A stretch of 15,096 nt of DNA, from NCBI GenBank assembly GCA_900548365.1, contig URKM01000046.1, forward strand, positions 1 to 15,096, written 5' to 3'. Position numbers and translations under genes: made by a program. How positions within the stretch are numbered: the stretch's first letter is position 1; every line of letters starts with the position of its first letter. The notes beneath the pieces were generated by a model. It had not been told where the DNA came from. It ran no database searches and saw only the letters and a program-made list of their open reading frames with translations. The stretch is from an uncultured Collinsella sp. GTDB lineage: Bacteria > Actinomycetota > Coriobacteriia > Coriobacteriales > Coriobacteriaceae. Below are positions 1 to 6,156 of this stretch, one piece after another.

Positions 1-1
1 G

Positions 2-229
2 CCCCATCCGGCCCCCGAGCCCCAGCCCCAGCCCCAGCCCCAGCCTGAGCAGAAGCCGGAAGGCGGCCAGGGTGCTACCGGCAAGCCGAACGGCGGCCAG
101 GGCAAGCCCGGCACCGACGGCCCCCTTGCCCAGACGGGCGACCCCGCGCTGCTCGCCCTCGTGGCGACGGGCGCCCTCGGCGCCAGTGCGGTGGCAGCCG
201 GCTGCCGCGCGCGCAAGCGCTCTCGCTAG
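2..229 (+). CDS. C-terminal end of a sortase-anchored surface protein (partial)
   Basis: This is the last 75 codons of a gene that begins before the window; the frame is open from base 2 to the TAG at 227-229. The visible part starts with a Pro/Gln repeat (Pro-Gln four times), continues through a Gly/Pro/Lys-rich wall-spanning linker, and ends in a sorting signal: LAQTGD, a hydrophobic stretch rich in Ala, Leu, Val and Gly, and a basic tail (RARKRSR). The same LAQTGD plus hydrophobic plus Lys/Arg pattern ends the PL8 lyase at 10225, so both are probably handled by one sortase that accepts LAQTG in place of LPXTG. The enzymatic or adhesive part lies outside the window, so its function is unknown. 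A strong terminator follows 60 bp after the stop. Confidence 0.88.
   Translation, partial: PHPAPEPQPQPQPQPEQKPEGGQGATGKPNGGQGKPGTDGPLAQTGDPALLALVATGALGASAVAAGCRARKRSR
20..43 (+). repeat. In-frame hexanucleotide repeat (CCCCAG)4
   Basis: Four perfect copies of CCCCAG encode Pro-Gln four times in the linker of the surface protein. As the unit is 6 nt, slippage would change the linker by two residues without a frameshift. Confidence 0.8.
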
Positions 230-289
230 GAGCGACGTCGCGCACGGGTGATGCGCGCATCGCATCGACGCGCGATCCGTGAAGATGAG

Positions 290-327
290 AAGGCCTCCCT
301 TCCCGTTGGTGGGAAGGGAGGCCTTTT
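290..327 (+). terminator. Rho-independent terminator, probably shared by two convergent genes
   Basis: A perfect 15-bp stem (290-304 with 311-325) encloses the 6-nt loop GTTGGT and ends in TTTT at 324-327. It lies between the stop of the surface protein (+) and the stop of the M32 peptidase (-), 60 bp from each. The T tract is good on the plus strand and weak on the minus strand, so it clearly serves the first gene and may serve both. Confidence 0.88.
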
Positions 328-390
328 GCGCTATCGGTGGGCTGGGCGTCCGGTGCGATATGGCGCGGCCGGCTGCCTGCGTGCGCCGTC

Positions 391-2085
391 CTACAGGTTG
401 TAGAGATCGCGGAACTTGCCGGCGAGGTAGTCGCAGTAGAACGTCGCGTCGAACGGTGCTCCGCAGGCGCCCTGCACGAGCTCGGGGGCGTCCTTGCCGC
501 GGCCCCAGCGCCAGATGTTCTCGCCCAGCCAGGCGCGAACCGGAGCGAGATCGCCTGCGGCGCAGGCGGCCTCGAGGCCCACACCCGCCGCCTGCATGGC
601 GGGCACGTACTGCGCGTCGTAGGCGCTGCCCAGCGCGTAGCTGGGGAAGTAGCCGAATGCGCCGCCCGACCAATGGGTATCCTGCAGCGCGCCCTCGGTA
701 TGCGTGGGTACATCGAGGCCCAGGTAGCGCTTGGTCTTCTCGGCCCACAGGCCCGGGACGTCCTTGGCGGTGGCTTCGCCCGCGAACAGCATGCGCTCGA
801 TCTCGTAGCGGATCATGATGTGGAGCGGGTAGGTGAGCTCGTCGGCGTCGCAGCGGATGAGGTTGGGGCGCGCGATGTTGACGGCGCGGTACAGCTCGTC
901 CTCGCCCACGTTGCCGTAGACCTCGGGCGCGTGGCGGCGCAGCAGCTCGAGCAGCGGACCCATGAAGGCGCGCGAGCGGCCCACGGTGTTCTCGAAGAAG
1001 CGGCTCTGGCTCTCGTGGATGCCCATGGAGGTGCCGCCCTCCAGGCAGGTGAACGCGTAGGCGGGGTCGACGCCCAGCTCGTAGATGGCGTGGCCGGCCT
1101 CGTGGATGATCGAGTAGACGTTGCTCATGGCGTTGTCTTCGTAGATGTGCGTGGCCACGCGGGCATCGCCGGCGCTGAAGCCCTCGGAGAACGGGTGCTC
1201 GGTGAAGGCAAGCGTGGTGGATGCCATGTCGAGCCCTACGAGCTTCATGAGGTCGAAGGAGAGCGCGCGCTGGGCCGCCTCGGAGACGCGGGCGTTGAGG
1301 AAGCCCGCCCGGGGCTGCTCGCCGCGTTCGGCGATATCGCGCACCAGCGGCACGACGGTCTCGCGTACCTGGGCGAAGAACGCGTCGTAGGCGGCTGCGT
1401 CCATACCGCGCTCGTACTGGTCGAGCCAGACGTCGTAGGGGTCGCGCTGGCTATCGAGGTAGCCAGCCTGGCGCTTGAGCGCCTCGACCATGCGATCGAT
1501 ATAGGGCTCGAAGGAGTCCCAGTCGTTGGCGCCCTTGGCCTTGTGCCATACGGCGTCGGCCTCGCAGGTGAGGCGGCTCCAGCTCTCGACCTCCTCCTTG
1601 GGGAAGGCGAGGGCCTCGCGCTGATCGCGTTCGAAGACGCGGAGCTCGTCGGCCAGCTGCGCGTCATCGAGCTTGCCCTTGGCATAGGCCTTGTTGAGCT
1701 TGCGGACGAGCTTCTGAGCGCGCTCGCTGGTGAGGAGCTCGTGGTGCTCGCCGGCGAGGGTCGCCATGGCCTCGCCGCGCGCGGAGGCGCTGTTCTCGGG
1801 GGCGACGGTGGCGCCGTCGAACTCGGCGATCTTCAGCAGGTAGGAGCGGGTCCACAGGTCGCGTTCGAGCGCGCGGAACTCCTCGGCGCGCTTGGGTGCC
1901 TGGCAGACGTGGCCCTCTTCGTGTCCGTGGCAGCAGCAGTCGTGCTCGCGGCCGCTGCCGTCGGTGTGCTCGCCATCGTGGCAGCAGTCATGGTCGTGTC
2001 CGTGTCCATGATCGTGCTTGCCGCAGCATTCGTGCTCGTGCTTATGTCCGTGCGCGCAGGCGTGCTCTTCCTTGTGTTTGCCCAT
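391..2085 (-). CDS. M32 (Taq-type) metallocarboxypeptidase with a His/Cys-rich N-terminal tail
   Basis: This is a 564-residue zinc carboxypeptidase that should remove C-terminal residues from peptides in the cytoplasm; no signal peptide is seen. M32 motifs appear in order: HPF (297-299), DARVAT (307-312), zinc motif HEAGH (328-332), HESQ (357-360), IRCDADE (410-416) and GALQDTHW (465-472). The third motif position usually reads DxRxT, but here Ala follows DARV. The family is usually about 500 residues. The excess is an N-terminal tail (residues 1-62) with about 17 His and 9 Cys in HGH, HDH and CC(C) clusters, which looks metal binding. The ATG at 2085 was chosen because AGGAGG lies 4 nt upstream. 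The frame is open to an ATG at 2208, which has no ribosome site but lies 7 nt after a TACACT -10-like box, so a leaderless 605-residue form is possible. It is transcribed alone and ends convergent with the surface protein. The family call is firm; the role of the tail is inference. Confidence 0.93.
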   Translation of the reverse strand: MGKHKEEHACAHGHKHEHECCGKHDHGHGHDHDCCHDGEHTDGSGREHDCCCHGHEEGHVCQAPKRAEEFRALERDLWTRSYLLKIAEFDGATVAPENSASARGEAMATLAGEHHELLTSERAQKLVRKLNKAYAKGKLDDAQLADELRVFERDQREALAFPKEEVESWSRLTCEADAVWHKAKGANDWDSFEPYIDRMVEALKRQAGYLDSQRDPYDVWLDQYERGMDAAAYDAFFAQVRETVVPLVRDIAERGEQPRAGFLNARVSEAAQRALSFDLMKLVGLDMASTTLAFTEHPFSEGFSAGDARVATHIYEDNAMSNVYSIIHEAGHAIYELGVDPAYAFTCLEGGTSMGIHESQSRFFENTVGRSRAFMGPLLELLRRHAPEVYGNVGEDELYRAVNIARPNLIRCDADELTYPLHIMIRYEIERMLFAGEATAKDVPGLWAEKTKRYLGLDVPTHTEGALQDTHWSGGAFGYFPSYALGSAYDAQYVPAMQAAGVGLEAACAAGDLAPVRAWLGENIWRWGRGKDAPELVQGACGAPFDATFYCDYLAGKFRDLYNL

Positions 2086-2130
2086 GGGGCCTCCTATCGG
2101 TGTGTTCTTGCGCGCGAAGGCCGAGGGCAG

Positions 2131-2165
2131 CCCAACGGGTGCAAGGGCTTTGGCTCCCGGTTGGG
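2131..2165 (-). promoter_or_regulatory. Leader hairpin upstream of the M32 peptidase
   Basis: CCCAACGGG (2131-2139) pairs with CCCGGTTGGG (2156-2165) with one bulged base and a 16-nt loop. It lies 36 bp upstream of the ribosome site of the M32 gene, inside its presumed leader. No known riboswitch class was recognised. Confidence 0.3.
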
Positions 2166-2220
2166 GCGGCCGCTCGATGGCCGATTCGCCGCAATGAAAA
2201 CAGTGCATCGTGAAGAGTGT

Positions 2221-2232
2221 ACCCGTACGGGT
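2221..2232. promoter_or_regulatory. Perfect 12-bp palindrome, possible operator
   Basis: ACCCGTACGGGT is self-complementary over 12 bp. On the minus strand it directly precedes and overlaps by one base TACACT (2221-2216), a candidate -10 box for the M32 gene. A repressor bound here would block that promoter. No good -35 is visible, so the promoter itself is uncertain. Confidence 0.35.
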
Positions 2233-2240
2233 TGGTTTTT

Positions 2241-2366
2241 ATGGCGCGAGGGTATGCGAGGGAGGGGAGGGGTGCCGTTTGGCATGGCGCGAGGGTGTGC
2301 AAGGGAGGCGCGAGGGCGCCGCTCGGCATGGCGCGAAGGCGTCGTTCGGGAAGGGCGGGCGGATGG
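2241..2366. repeat. Imperfect tandem repeat, about 44-bp unit, nearly three copies
   Basis: Units begin at 2241, 2284 and 2328, each with ATGGCGCGA. The first two are 43 and 44 bp long and share the pattern ATGGCGCGAGGG-TGC-AGGGAGG and a GCCG-GGC end; the third is degenerate and fades out. The DNA is very purine-rich on this strand. Short frames through it on both strands show no protein character. Confidence 0.6.
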
Positions 2367-2446
2367 GTCGCAGCGTGCCGCGTCCGGAGGGGCGAGGTTC
2401 CATGCGGGGACGCGAATCCGGACGGCTGCGTCCCGGACCGCAAAAA

Positions 2447-2458
2447 TGTTGCGCAACA
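2447..2458. promoter_or_regulatory. Perfect 12-bp palindrome, possible operator
   Basis: TGTTGCGCAACA is self-complementary and is flanked by a wider inverted repeat (CCGCAAA at 2438-2444, TTTGCGCGG at 2464-2472). Another short hairpin, CGAGCA/TGCTCG, follows at about 2493-2510. It sits in the gene-free stretch with no obvious start codon close by, so the target gene is unclear. Confidence 0.3.
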
Positions 2459-2682
2459 AATTGCTTTGCGCGGACTTTATTCTGTAATGCGGCGAGCACG
2501 AACTTGCTCGTCCGCGCAGGTGCCGCCGCTGTCCGAGCGAACGCTACGGCTTGGGCCACCTGATTGCAAGCGGCGCGAACTTTACACATAAGGGGAGTGT
2601 AGGGTGCGTGCCGCTTCGTTTATTTATTGGGCGCCGGTTGCGTGCGGGCTCTCGCGATGATTTCGGGCAGGACATTTCGATA

Positions 2683-2724
2683 GGGCTGCAGGCGCGGGGC
2701 TGCAGACGCGGGGCTGCATGCGGA
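2683..2724. repeat. 14-bp tandem repeat, three copies
   Basis: GGGCTGCA recurs at 2683, 2697 and 2711, a regular 14-bp period with the unit GGGCTGCAGRCGCG; the third copy diverges after GGGCTGCA. The rest of 2086-2911 contains no credible gene: frames there are short, lack ribosome sites and resemble no family. Confidence 0.6.
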
Positions 2725-2824
2725 GGGCATAGCGTTGAAGATCCGCGAGCGTCACTGTATACGAAGACAGATGACTGTTAAATAAGGGACAAATTATGGA
2801 AAGTGTCTCCAAATGTGGCGTTAG

Positions 2825-2855
2825 TTGCAAACAGGTTAACAAGTATTGCTAGAAT
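2825..2855 (+). promoter_or_regulatory. Candidate promoter of the hydrolase gene
   Basis: TTGCAA (2825-2830) and TAGAAT (2850-2855) lie 19 bp apart. The -10 is preceded by TG plus one base (2847-2849), an extended -10 that can tolerate imperfect spacing. The DNA around it is AT-richer than its surroundings. The start codon follows 56 bp downstream. Confidence 0.5.
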
Positions 2856-2911
2856 CCTCTCCGCTGTGTTGGCGCCCGTTGGGGGGCGATGGACGGTAAG
2901 GATAGGTTTCT

Positions 2912-3868
2912 ATGCTGGATTCTCAGGCACGGGATAACGCGGGGCGCTCGGATAGCCCTCGCAATGTCCGACGGATCGTCGGCCGAGTCGCTGCGGCACT
3001 GGTCGGTATCTGCATACTGGTCGTGGGCGCGGTGCTCGTCATGTTCGGCGGAGAGCTCAAGACGCTCGGCACCATCGAGAAAATCGACGACTACCCGCTC
3101 TACACTATGGATTATGCCGCCGATTACGGCTTGGAAGAGTTCCTTGAACAGGGCGGCGCGTCCAACGACGCCGAGCTGATCGACTTCGTGGTGAGCCGCC
3201 TGCTCAAGGGGCTGCCGATCCAGATCGAGCTGCCCGACCTTGCCTGCTCGACGTTCAACGCCGAGACGCCCGAGGGCGAGGCGCTGTTCGGTCGCAACTT
3301 CGACTTGGAGTTCTCGCCCGGCATGATGGTGCGCACGACGCCGAAGGACGGTTACGCCTCTATATCGATGGTGAATCTTGCGTTCATCGGCTACGGCGAG
3401 GACAAGCTTCCAGAGGATTTCGCGTCGAGCATCGTGAGCCTTGCCGCGCCGTTCGCGCCGCTCGACGGCGTGAATGAGAAGGGCCTGGCCGTGGGCGTGC
3501 TGCTGATCGATACCGAGGCGACCCATCAGGAGACCGAGCGCGTCGACATCACGACCACGACGGCGATCCGCCTCATGCTCGATCGGTGCGCGACGGTGGA
3601 CGAAGCCGTTGACCTGCTGTCCCAGTACGATATGCATGCGAGCGGCAACCGCTGCTACCATTTCCAGATCGCCGATGCGAGCGGTGACAGCGTGGTCGTC
3701 GAGTACATCGACAACGAGACGCGCTTGGTCGAGCCTGGTGAAGAGGGTTATCAGGCGGCAACGAACTTCCTGCTCACGCCAGGCGACTATGACTTCGGCG
3801 GTGGTCAGGACCGCTATGAAACCGTGATGTCCGCGCTCGATGCCGCCGATGGCGTGATGACCGAGTAG
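2912..3868 (+). CDS. Membrane-anchored choloylglycine hydrolase/linear-amide C-N hydrolase-like protein, cut short by an in-frame TAG
   Basis: The readable part is 318 residues: a basic N-terminus, one membrane segment (about 22-46), a region of about 65 residues, then an Ntn-hydrolase domain starting at Cys112 (LACSTF). Residues matching the family's conserved set are Cys112 (nucleophile), Arg128 and Asp131 in GRNFD, Asn188 in DGVNEKG, Asn285 in ATNFLL and Arg301 in DRYE. Members cleave linear amide bonds, for example bile-salt conjugates, penicillin V or N-acyl compounds; the substrate here cannot be told. As the catalytic Cys is far from the N-terminus, activation would need cleavage after Ala111. 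The ATG at 2912 is preceded by AAGGATAGG. Translation stops at TAG 3866-3868 before the C-terminal strand region; the missing part is still present in frame downstream. It is monocistronic behind the candidate promoter at 2825. The family call is good. Whether the product is functional is doubtful. Confidence 0.82.
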   Translation: MLDSQARDNAGRSDSPRNVRRIVGRVAAALVGICILVVGAVLVMFGGELKTLGTIEKIDDYPLYTMDYAADYGLEEFLEQGGASNDAELIDFVVSRLLKGLPIQIELPDLACSTFNAETPEGEALFGRNFDLEFSPGMMVRTTPKDGYASISMVNLAFIGYGEDKLPEDFASSIVSLAAPFAPLDGVNEKGLAVGVLLIDTEATHQETERVDITTTTAIRLMLDRCATVDEAVDLLSQYDMHASGNRCYHFQIADASGDSVVVEYIDNETRLVEPGEEGYQAATNFLLTPGDYDFGGGQDRYETVMSALDAADGVMTE

Positions 3869-4039
3869 GCCGCCATGGACACCCTGCAAAGCGTGAGTCG
3901 TGAGGTGAAGATTCGCGACAATGGCGAAGTATTCCAGACCCAGTGGTCGGTGGTGTACAACCTCGATCGCGCTTCGGCGACCGTGTGCATGGGCGGTAAG
4001 TACGACGAGCTCCATGAAATCGCGGTAGCGAAGCAATAG
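3869..4039 (+). pseudogene. In-frame C-terminal remnant of the hydrolase after the premature stop
   Basis: Directly after TAG 3866-3868 the same frame stays open for 56 sense codons to TAG 4037-4039. It encodes AAMDTLQSVS followed by a segment containing TQWSVVYNLDRASATVCMGG, which is how choloylglycine-hydrolase-like proteins normally end. The intact gene would thus span 2912-4039 and encode about 375 residues. The stop follows a Glu codon and precedes Ala-Ala-Met; a Glu codon GAG changed to TAG by one base would explain it. An internal ATG at 3875 lacks a ribosome site, so separate translation of this piece is unlikely. Confidence 0.75.
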
Positions 4040-4108
4040 GGTCATAGCAAAGTGCGGGGGATTTGATTGATTGCATAAAATCTGCCCGCCGCTGCATAGG
4101 AAATCATG

Positions 4109-4154
4109 GCGAGACGGCTCCGGCGCGTTATGAGCGCATTCGGAGTCGTCTCGC
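4109..4154. other. Strong hairpin downstream of the hydrolase gene
   Basis: GCGAGACGGCTCCG (4109-4122) pairs with CGGAGTCGTCTCGC (4141-4154) over 14 bp with a single G-U pair; an inner GCGC/GCGC pair tightens the loop. No T run follows on either strand. It ends exactly where the MITE-like element begins, so it may be a terminator whose tail was separated by insertion. Confidence 0.5.
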
Positions 4155-4359
4155 TGGCACTAAATGTCAATTTTGAGTCCGATGAAGAGGAGGGAAGGCA
4201 CCTTATATCCACCGTTTTGCGCTGACGGGGCTGCGTCTTACGCTTTTGGAGCTCGAAATCTGCCGAGTTGATACACATCTGGGGATAAAAAACGCCTAGA
4301 GGAAATATGCATGCGGTTTTCGGTGGGCTAAAAGACTCAAATCGTGCATTTAGTGCCAG
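4154..4359. mobile_element. 206-bp MITE-like element with 26-bp terminal inverted repeats
   Basis: The left end (4154-4179) reads CTGGCACTAAATG, then five bases, then TTTGAGTC; the right end (4334-4359) is its reverse complement. Twenty-one of 26 positions match, with all mismatches in the central 5-base block. The interior (4180-4333) is AT-richer than the genes and has no transposase. On the minus strand a frame stays open across it, but the product resembles no protein I know. I see no clear target-site duplication. The size, paired ends and lack of a transposase fit a non-autonomous element moved by a transposase elsewhere in the genome; the parent family is not identified. An alternative is a large regulatory hairpin. 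The rest of 4040-4458 contains only the two hairpins listed separately. Confidence 0.55.
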
Positions 4360-4406
4360 TTGGGTATTTAGCTCTGAGAAAGACCTGGTTTCAGCGGCGC
4401 GATTCC

Positions 4407-4430
4407 GCCCCCGAGGGACCGCTTCGGGGC
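4407..4430 (-). terminator. Weak terminator candidate downstream of the thioredoxin-like gene
   Basis: GCCCCCGA (4407-4414) pairs with TCGGGGC (4424-4430) with one bulged C. It lies about 30 bp past the stop of the minus-strand gene. No T run follows, so it is a weak or factor-assisted terminator at best. Confidence 0.3.
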
Positions 4431-4458
4431 GCGAGCCAATTTGCCCGCGAGCGGCAAG

Positions 4459-5082
4459 CTACGATTTCGCCTGCGAGGAGCCGCTGGCCATGTCGATTCC
4501 CTGTTTGATGCCCTCGAGCCCGAGGCGCCCCTGACCATATGCGACGAGATTGCCTTCGGCGTCGACGAGGTAGGTTACAGGGACGGCGTTTACGCCATAG
4601 GCGCTGGCGGCCGACAGCTCGGTGTCGAAGTAGATGGGGAAGGAATAGCCGTTTTCAGCGATATAGCTTTCTGCGACCGCACGCGTCTCGGAGCCGGCCG
4701 TCAGATTGACCATCATGAAATGGACGTCATCGCCATATTCGGCAAACGCTTCCTCGAAGTCGGGCATGCCCGTCTTACATACGCCGCACCAGCTCGCCCA
4801 AAAACTGATGATGACGGGCTTTCCACGCAGGTCGGAGAGCTTGACCTCGTTGCCGTCGCGGTCGAGTACGGTGAAGTCGGGCGCCGGTTCGGGGTCCGAC
4901 TCGGATTGCGAGGAGGGGTCGTCGGCGGAGCCGGCCGAGGCGCCGTTCGAATCGCGGGCATTCGATGCGGCGGAAATTGGTGCCGTGGGGCTGCCGTCGA
5001 AATGCTTATAGAGCAGAGTCGCTCCGCCGATGACGAGGACGAGTGCGAGGGTTCCGATGAGAAGTGACTTCTTGCTGTTCAT
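4459..5082 (-). CDS. Membrane-anchored thioredoxin-like thiol-disulfide oxidoreductase (TlpA/ResA type)
   Basis: This 207-residue protein has one N-terminal membrane segment (about 6-25, no lipobox Cys), a Ser/Ala/Asp/Glu-rich linker (31-67) and a thioredoxin fold of the AhpC/TSA-Redoxin type. The active site is WCGVC with Cys99 and Cys102, and the cis-proline is Pro168 in AVPVTYLVD. It should act outside the membrane, reducing disulfides of exported proteins or an electron acceptor, and be re-reduced by the CcdA protein encoded just upstream on the same strand. The start is supported by an AAGGAA site about 5-7 nt upstream. The gap to ccdA is 162 bp, large for a co-operonic pair, but nothing between them looks like a promoter or terminator. 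The client protein is unknown; a peptide methionine sulfoxide reductase or a cytochrome c system is possible, and neither is in the window. Confidence 0.92.
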   Translation of the reverse strand: MNSKKSLLIGTLALVLVIGGATLLYKHFDGSPTAPISAASNARDSNGASAGSADDPSSQSESDPEPAPDFTVLDRDGNEVKLSDLRGKPVIISFWASWCGVCKTGMPDFEEAFAEYGDDVHFMMVNLTAGSETRAVAESYIAENGYSFPIYFDTELSAASAYGVNAVPVTYLVDAEGNLVAYGQGRLGLEGIKQGIDMASGSSQAKS

Positions 5083-5244
5083 GACGTTTCCTTCCGGAGG
5101 GGGCGATCAAGGGTTGCTGCGGGCGGCCGTATGGGCTGGAGCGGAACGATGGCCTCGGTCTGCCGGCGGGGCGTGGCGGCCTTGGTCTGCCGGCACCGGT
5201 GCGGGCATCGGCAAGCCGCGGCAGTGCGGTGTGGGCGCCGGTTG

Positions 5245-5907
5245 CTAGGCCAGCGCTCCGACCAGTCCGGTCATGGCGCCGGTTGCCATGAGCAAGCCGA
5301 GCAGCACGAGGAGCGCGCCGGACGCTTTGGTTACGAGGTCGTAGTGACGCTTGATGGCATCGAAGGCTCCCTTGAGCTGGTCGATCAATAGTGCGCTGGC
5401 GAAGAAGGGGATGCCCAGGCCAGCCGAGTAGGCGAGCAGCATGAGGACGCCTTCGAGAGCGTGCCCTTGCTGGCCGGCAAGCATGAGCGCCGAGCCTAGG
5501 AACGCGCCGACGCAAGGAGTCCATCCGAGGGAGAACACCACGCCCAGCGAAAGCGACGAGAGAAAGGTGAGCCGCTGGGCGGGCCCTGTCGTGCGTGCTC
5601 CCTGGAAGAGCCCGAGCTTGATCACCCCGAGGAAATCGAGTCCGAGCACGATGACGATGCCGCCGCAAACGATGTTGACGGCCGTTTGGTACTGGCTGAG
5701 CAGCCCGCCGATAGAGCCGGCGAGCGCGCCCATCGCGACGAAGACCAGGGTGAAGCCGGCGATGAATCCCAACGCGTTCCGAGCGGTCACGCGGTTGCCT
5801 TCCGAGGCACCGCCGGCGAAGTAGGCCAGGTAGATCGGAAGCATGGGGAGCAGGCAGGGGGAGATGAAGGTGATGATGCCTTCGAGGAAGGCGGCGATGT
5901 ATGCCAT
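5245..5907 (-). CDS. ccdA: CcdA-type transmembrane thiol-electron carrier
   Basis: This is a 220-residue integral membrane protein with about six hydrophobic helices. The two conserved redox cysteines of the CcdA/DsbD membrane domain are present: Cys18 in SPCLLP and Cys132 in TPCVG, in the two halves of the internal duplication. It carries electrons from cytoplasmic thioredoxin across the membrane to an external thioredoxin-like partner, here most likely the product encoded next downstream. AAAGGA lies 7 nt before the ATG. The length is normal for a stand-alone CcdA. After its TAG the same frame stays open for about 45 Pro/His-rich codons that fill most of the gap to the next gene; this is probably chance in GC-rich DNA. 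The family assignment is secure, the partner is inferred from adjacency. Confidence 0.93.
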   Translation of the reverse strand: MAYIAAFLEGIITFISPCLLPMLPIYLAYFAGGASEGNRVTARNALGFIAGFTLVFVAMGALAGSIGGLLSQYQTAVNIVCGGIVIVLGLDFLGVIKLGLFQGARTTGPAQRLTFLSSLSLGVVFSLGWTPCVGAFLGSALMLAGQQGHALEGVLMLLAYSAGLGIPFFASALLIDQLKGAFDAIKRHYDLVTKASGALLVLLGLLMATGAMTGLVGALA

Positions 5908-5972
5908 GGAGCCGTCCTTTCCAACGGGGGCGGTCGATGCGATGGGGTCGAGGGAATCGGCCTTGCGAGGAT

Positions 5973-6013
5973 AGTGTAGCGAAAGCGGGGCGTGCGGTCT
6001 GTGACGAGGTCAC
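5973..6013 (-). promoter_or_regulatory. Candidate ccdA promoter region with a GTGAC dyad
   Basis: On the minus strand TACACT (5978-5973) could be a -10, 65 bp before the ccdA start. Upstream, at 6001-6013, lies a perfect inverted repeat GTGAC-GAG-GTCAC that would fall near the -35 region, where a regulator could act. No convincing -35 hexamer was found. Confidence 0.28.
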
Positions 6014-6142
6014 GTGCGCCGCTGTGGGCGGTGCCGGGCGACGATGCGCCGCGGCGGGCACCCGATTCCGTTCGAATGGGTCAGAGCTGGCGATTGATAC
6101 TTTTTTTCATGTAATCAGACAATTTGATAGTTAGGTACTGCG

Positions 6143-6148
6143 TATAAT
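6143..6148 (+). promoter_or_regulatory. Consensus -10 box of the PL8 lyase promoter
   Basis: A perfect TATAAT sits 72 bp before the lyase start, after an AT-rich tract (6090-6150) that includes a run of seven T. No hexamer at 16-18 bp spacing resembles TTGACA, so activation by a regulator or an AT-rich upstream contact is plausible. Transcription should begin near 6155. Confidence 0.55.
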
Positions 6149-6156
6149 GTCGAGTT

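Noticed and set aside
337..2487. 716-codon plus-strand frame over the M32 gene
   Set aside because: It is antisense to a gene with all M32 motifs and its translation is low-complexity Val/Ala/Gly/Leu without family features; long antisense frames are expected in GC-rich genes.
4042..4278. 78-codon minus-strand frame across the MITE-like element and hairpin
   Set aside because: It has no ribosome site, crosses the left inverted repeat and the hairpin, and is just the continuation of the open frame after the thioredoxin-like stop.
4307..4534. 75-codon plus-strand frame with a passable AGAGGAAAT site before its ATG
   Set aside because: It starts in the MITE-like element, crosses its right end and then overlaps the 3' end of the thioredoxin-like gene antisense; no protein character.
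3866..5247. Possible recoding of UAG as an amino acid, because the hydrolase, thioredoxin-like and ccdA genes all have open frame after TAG
   Set aside because: The M32, thioredoxin-like, CcdA and LAQTG proteins all end at TAG where their families normally end, and open frames after stops are common in GC-rich DNA. No recoding tRNA or partner genes are in the window. Only the hydrolase stop looks premature.
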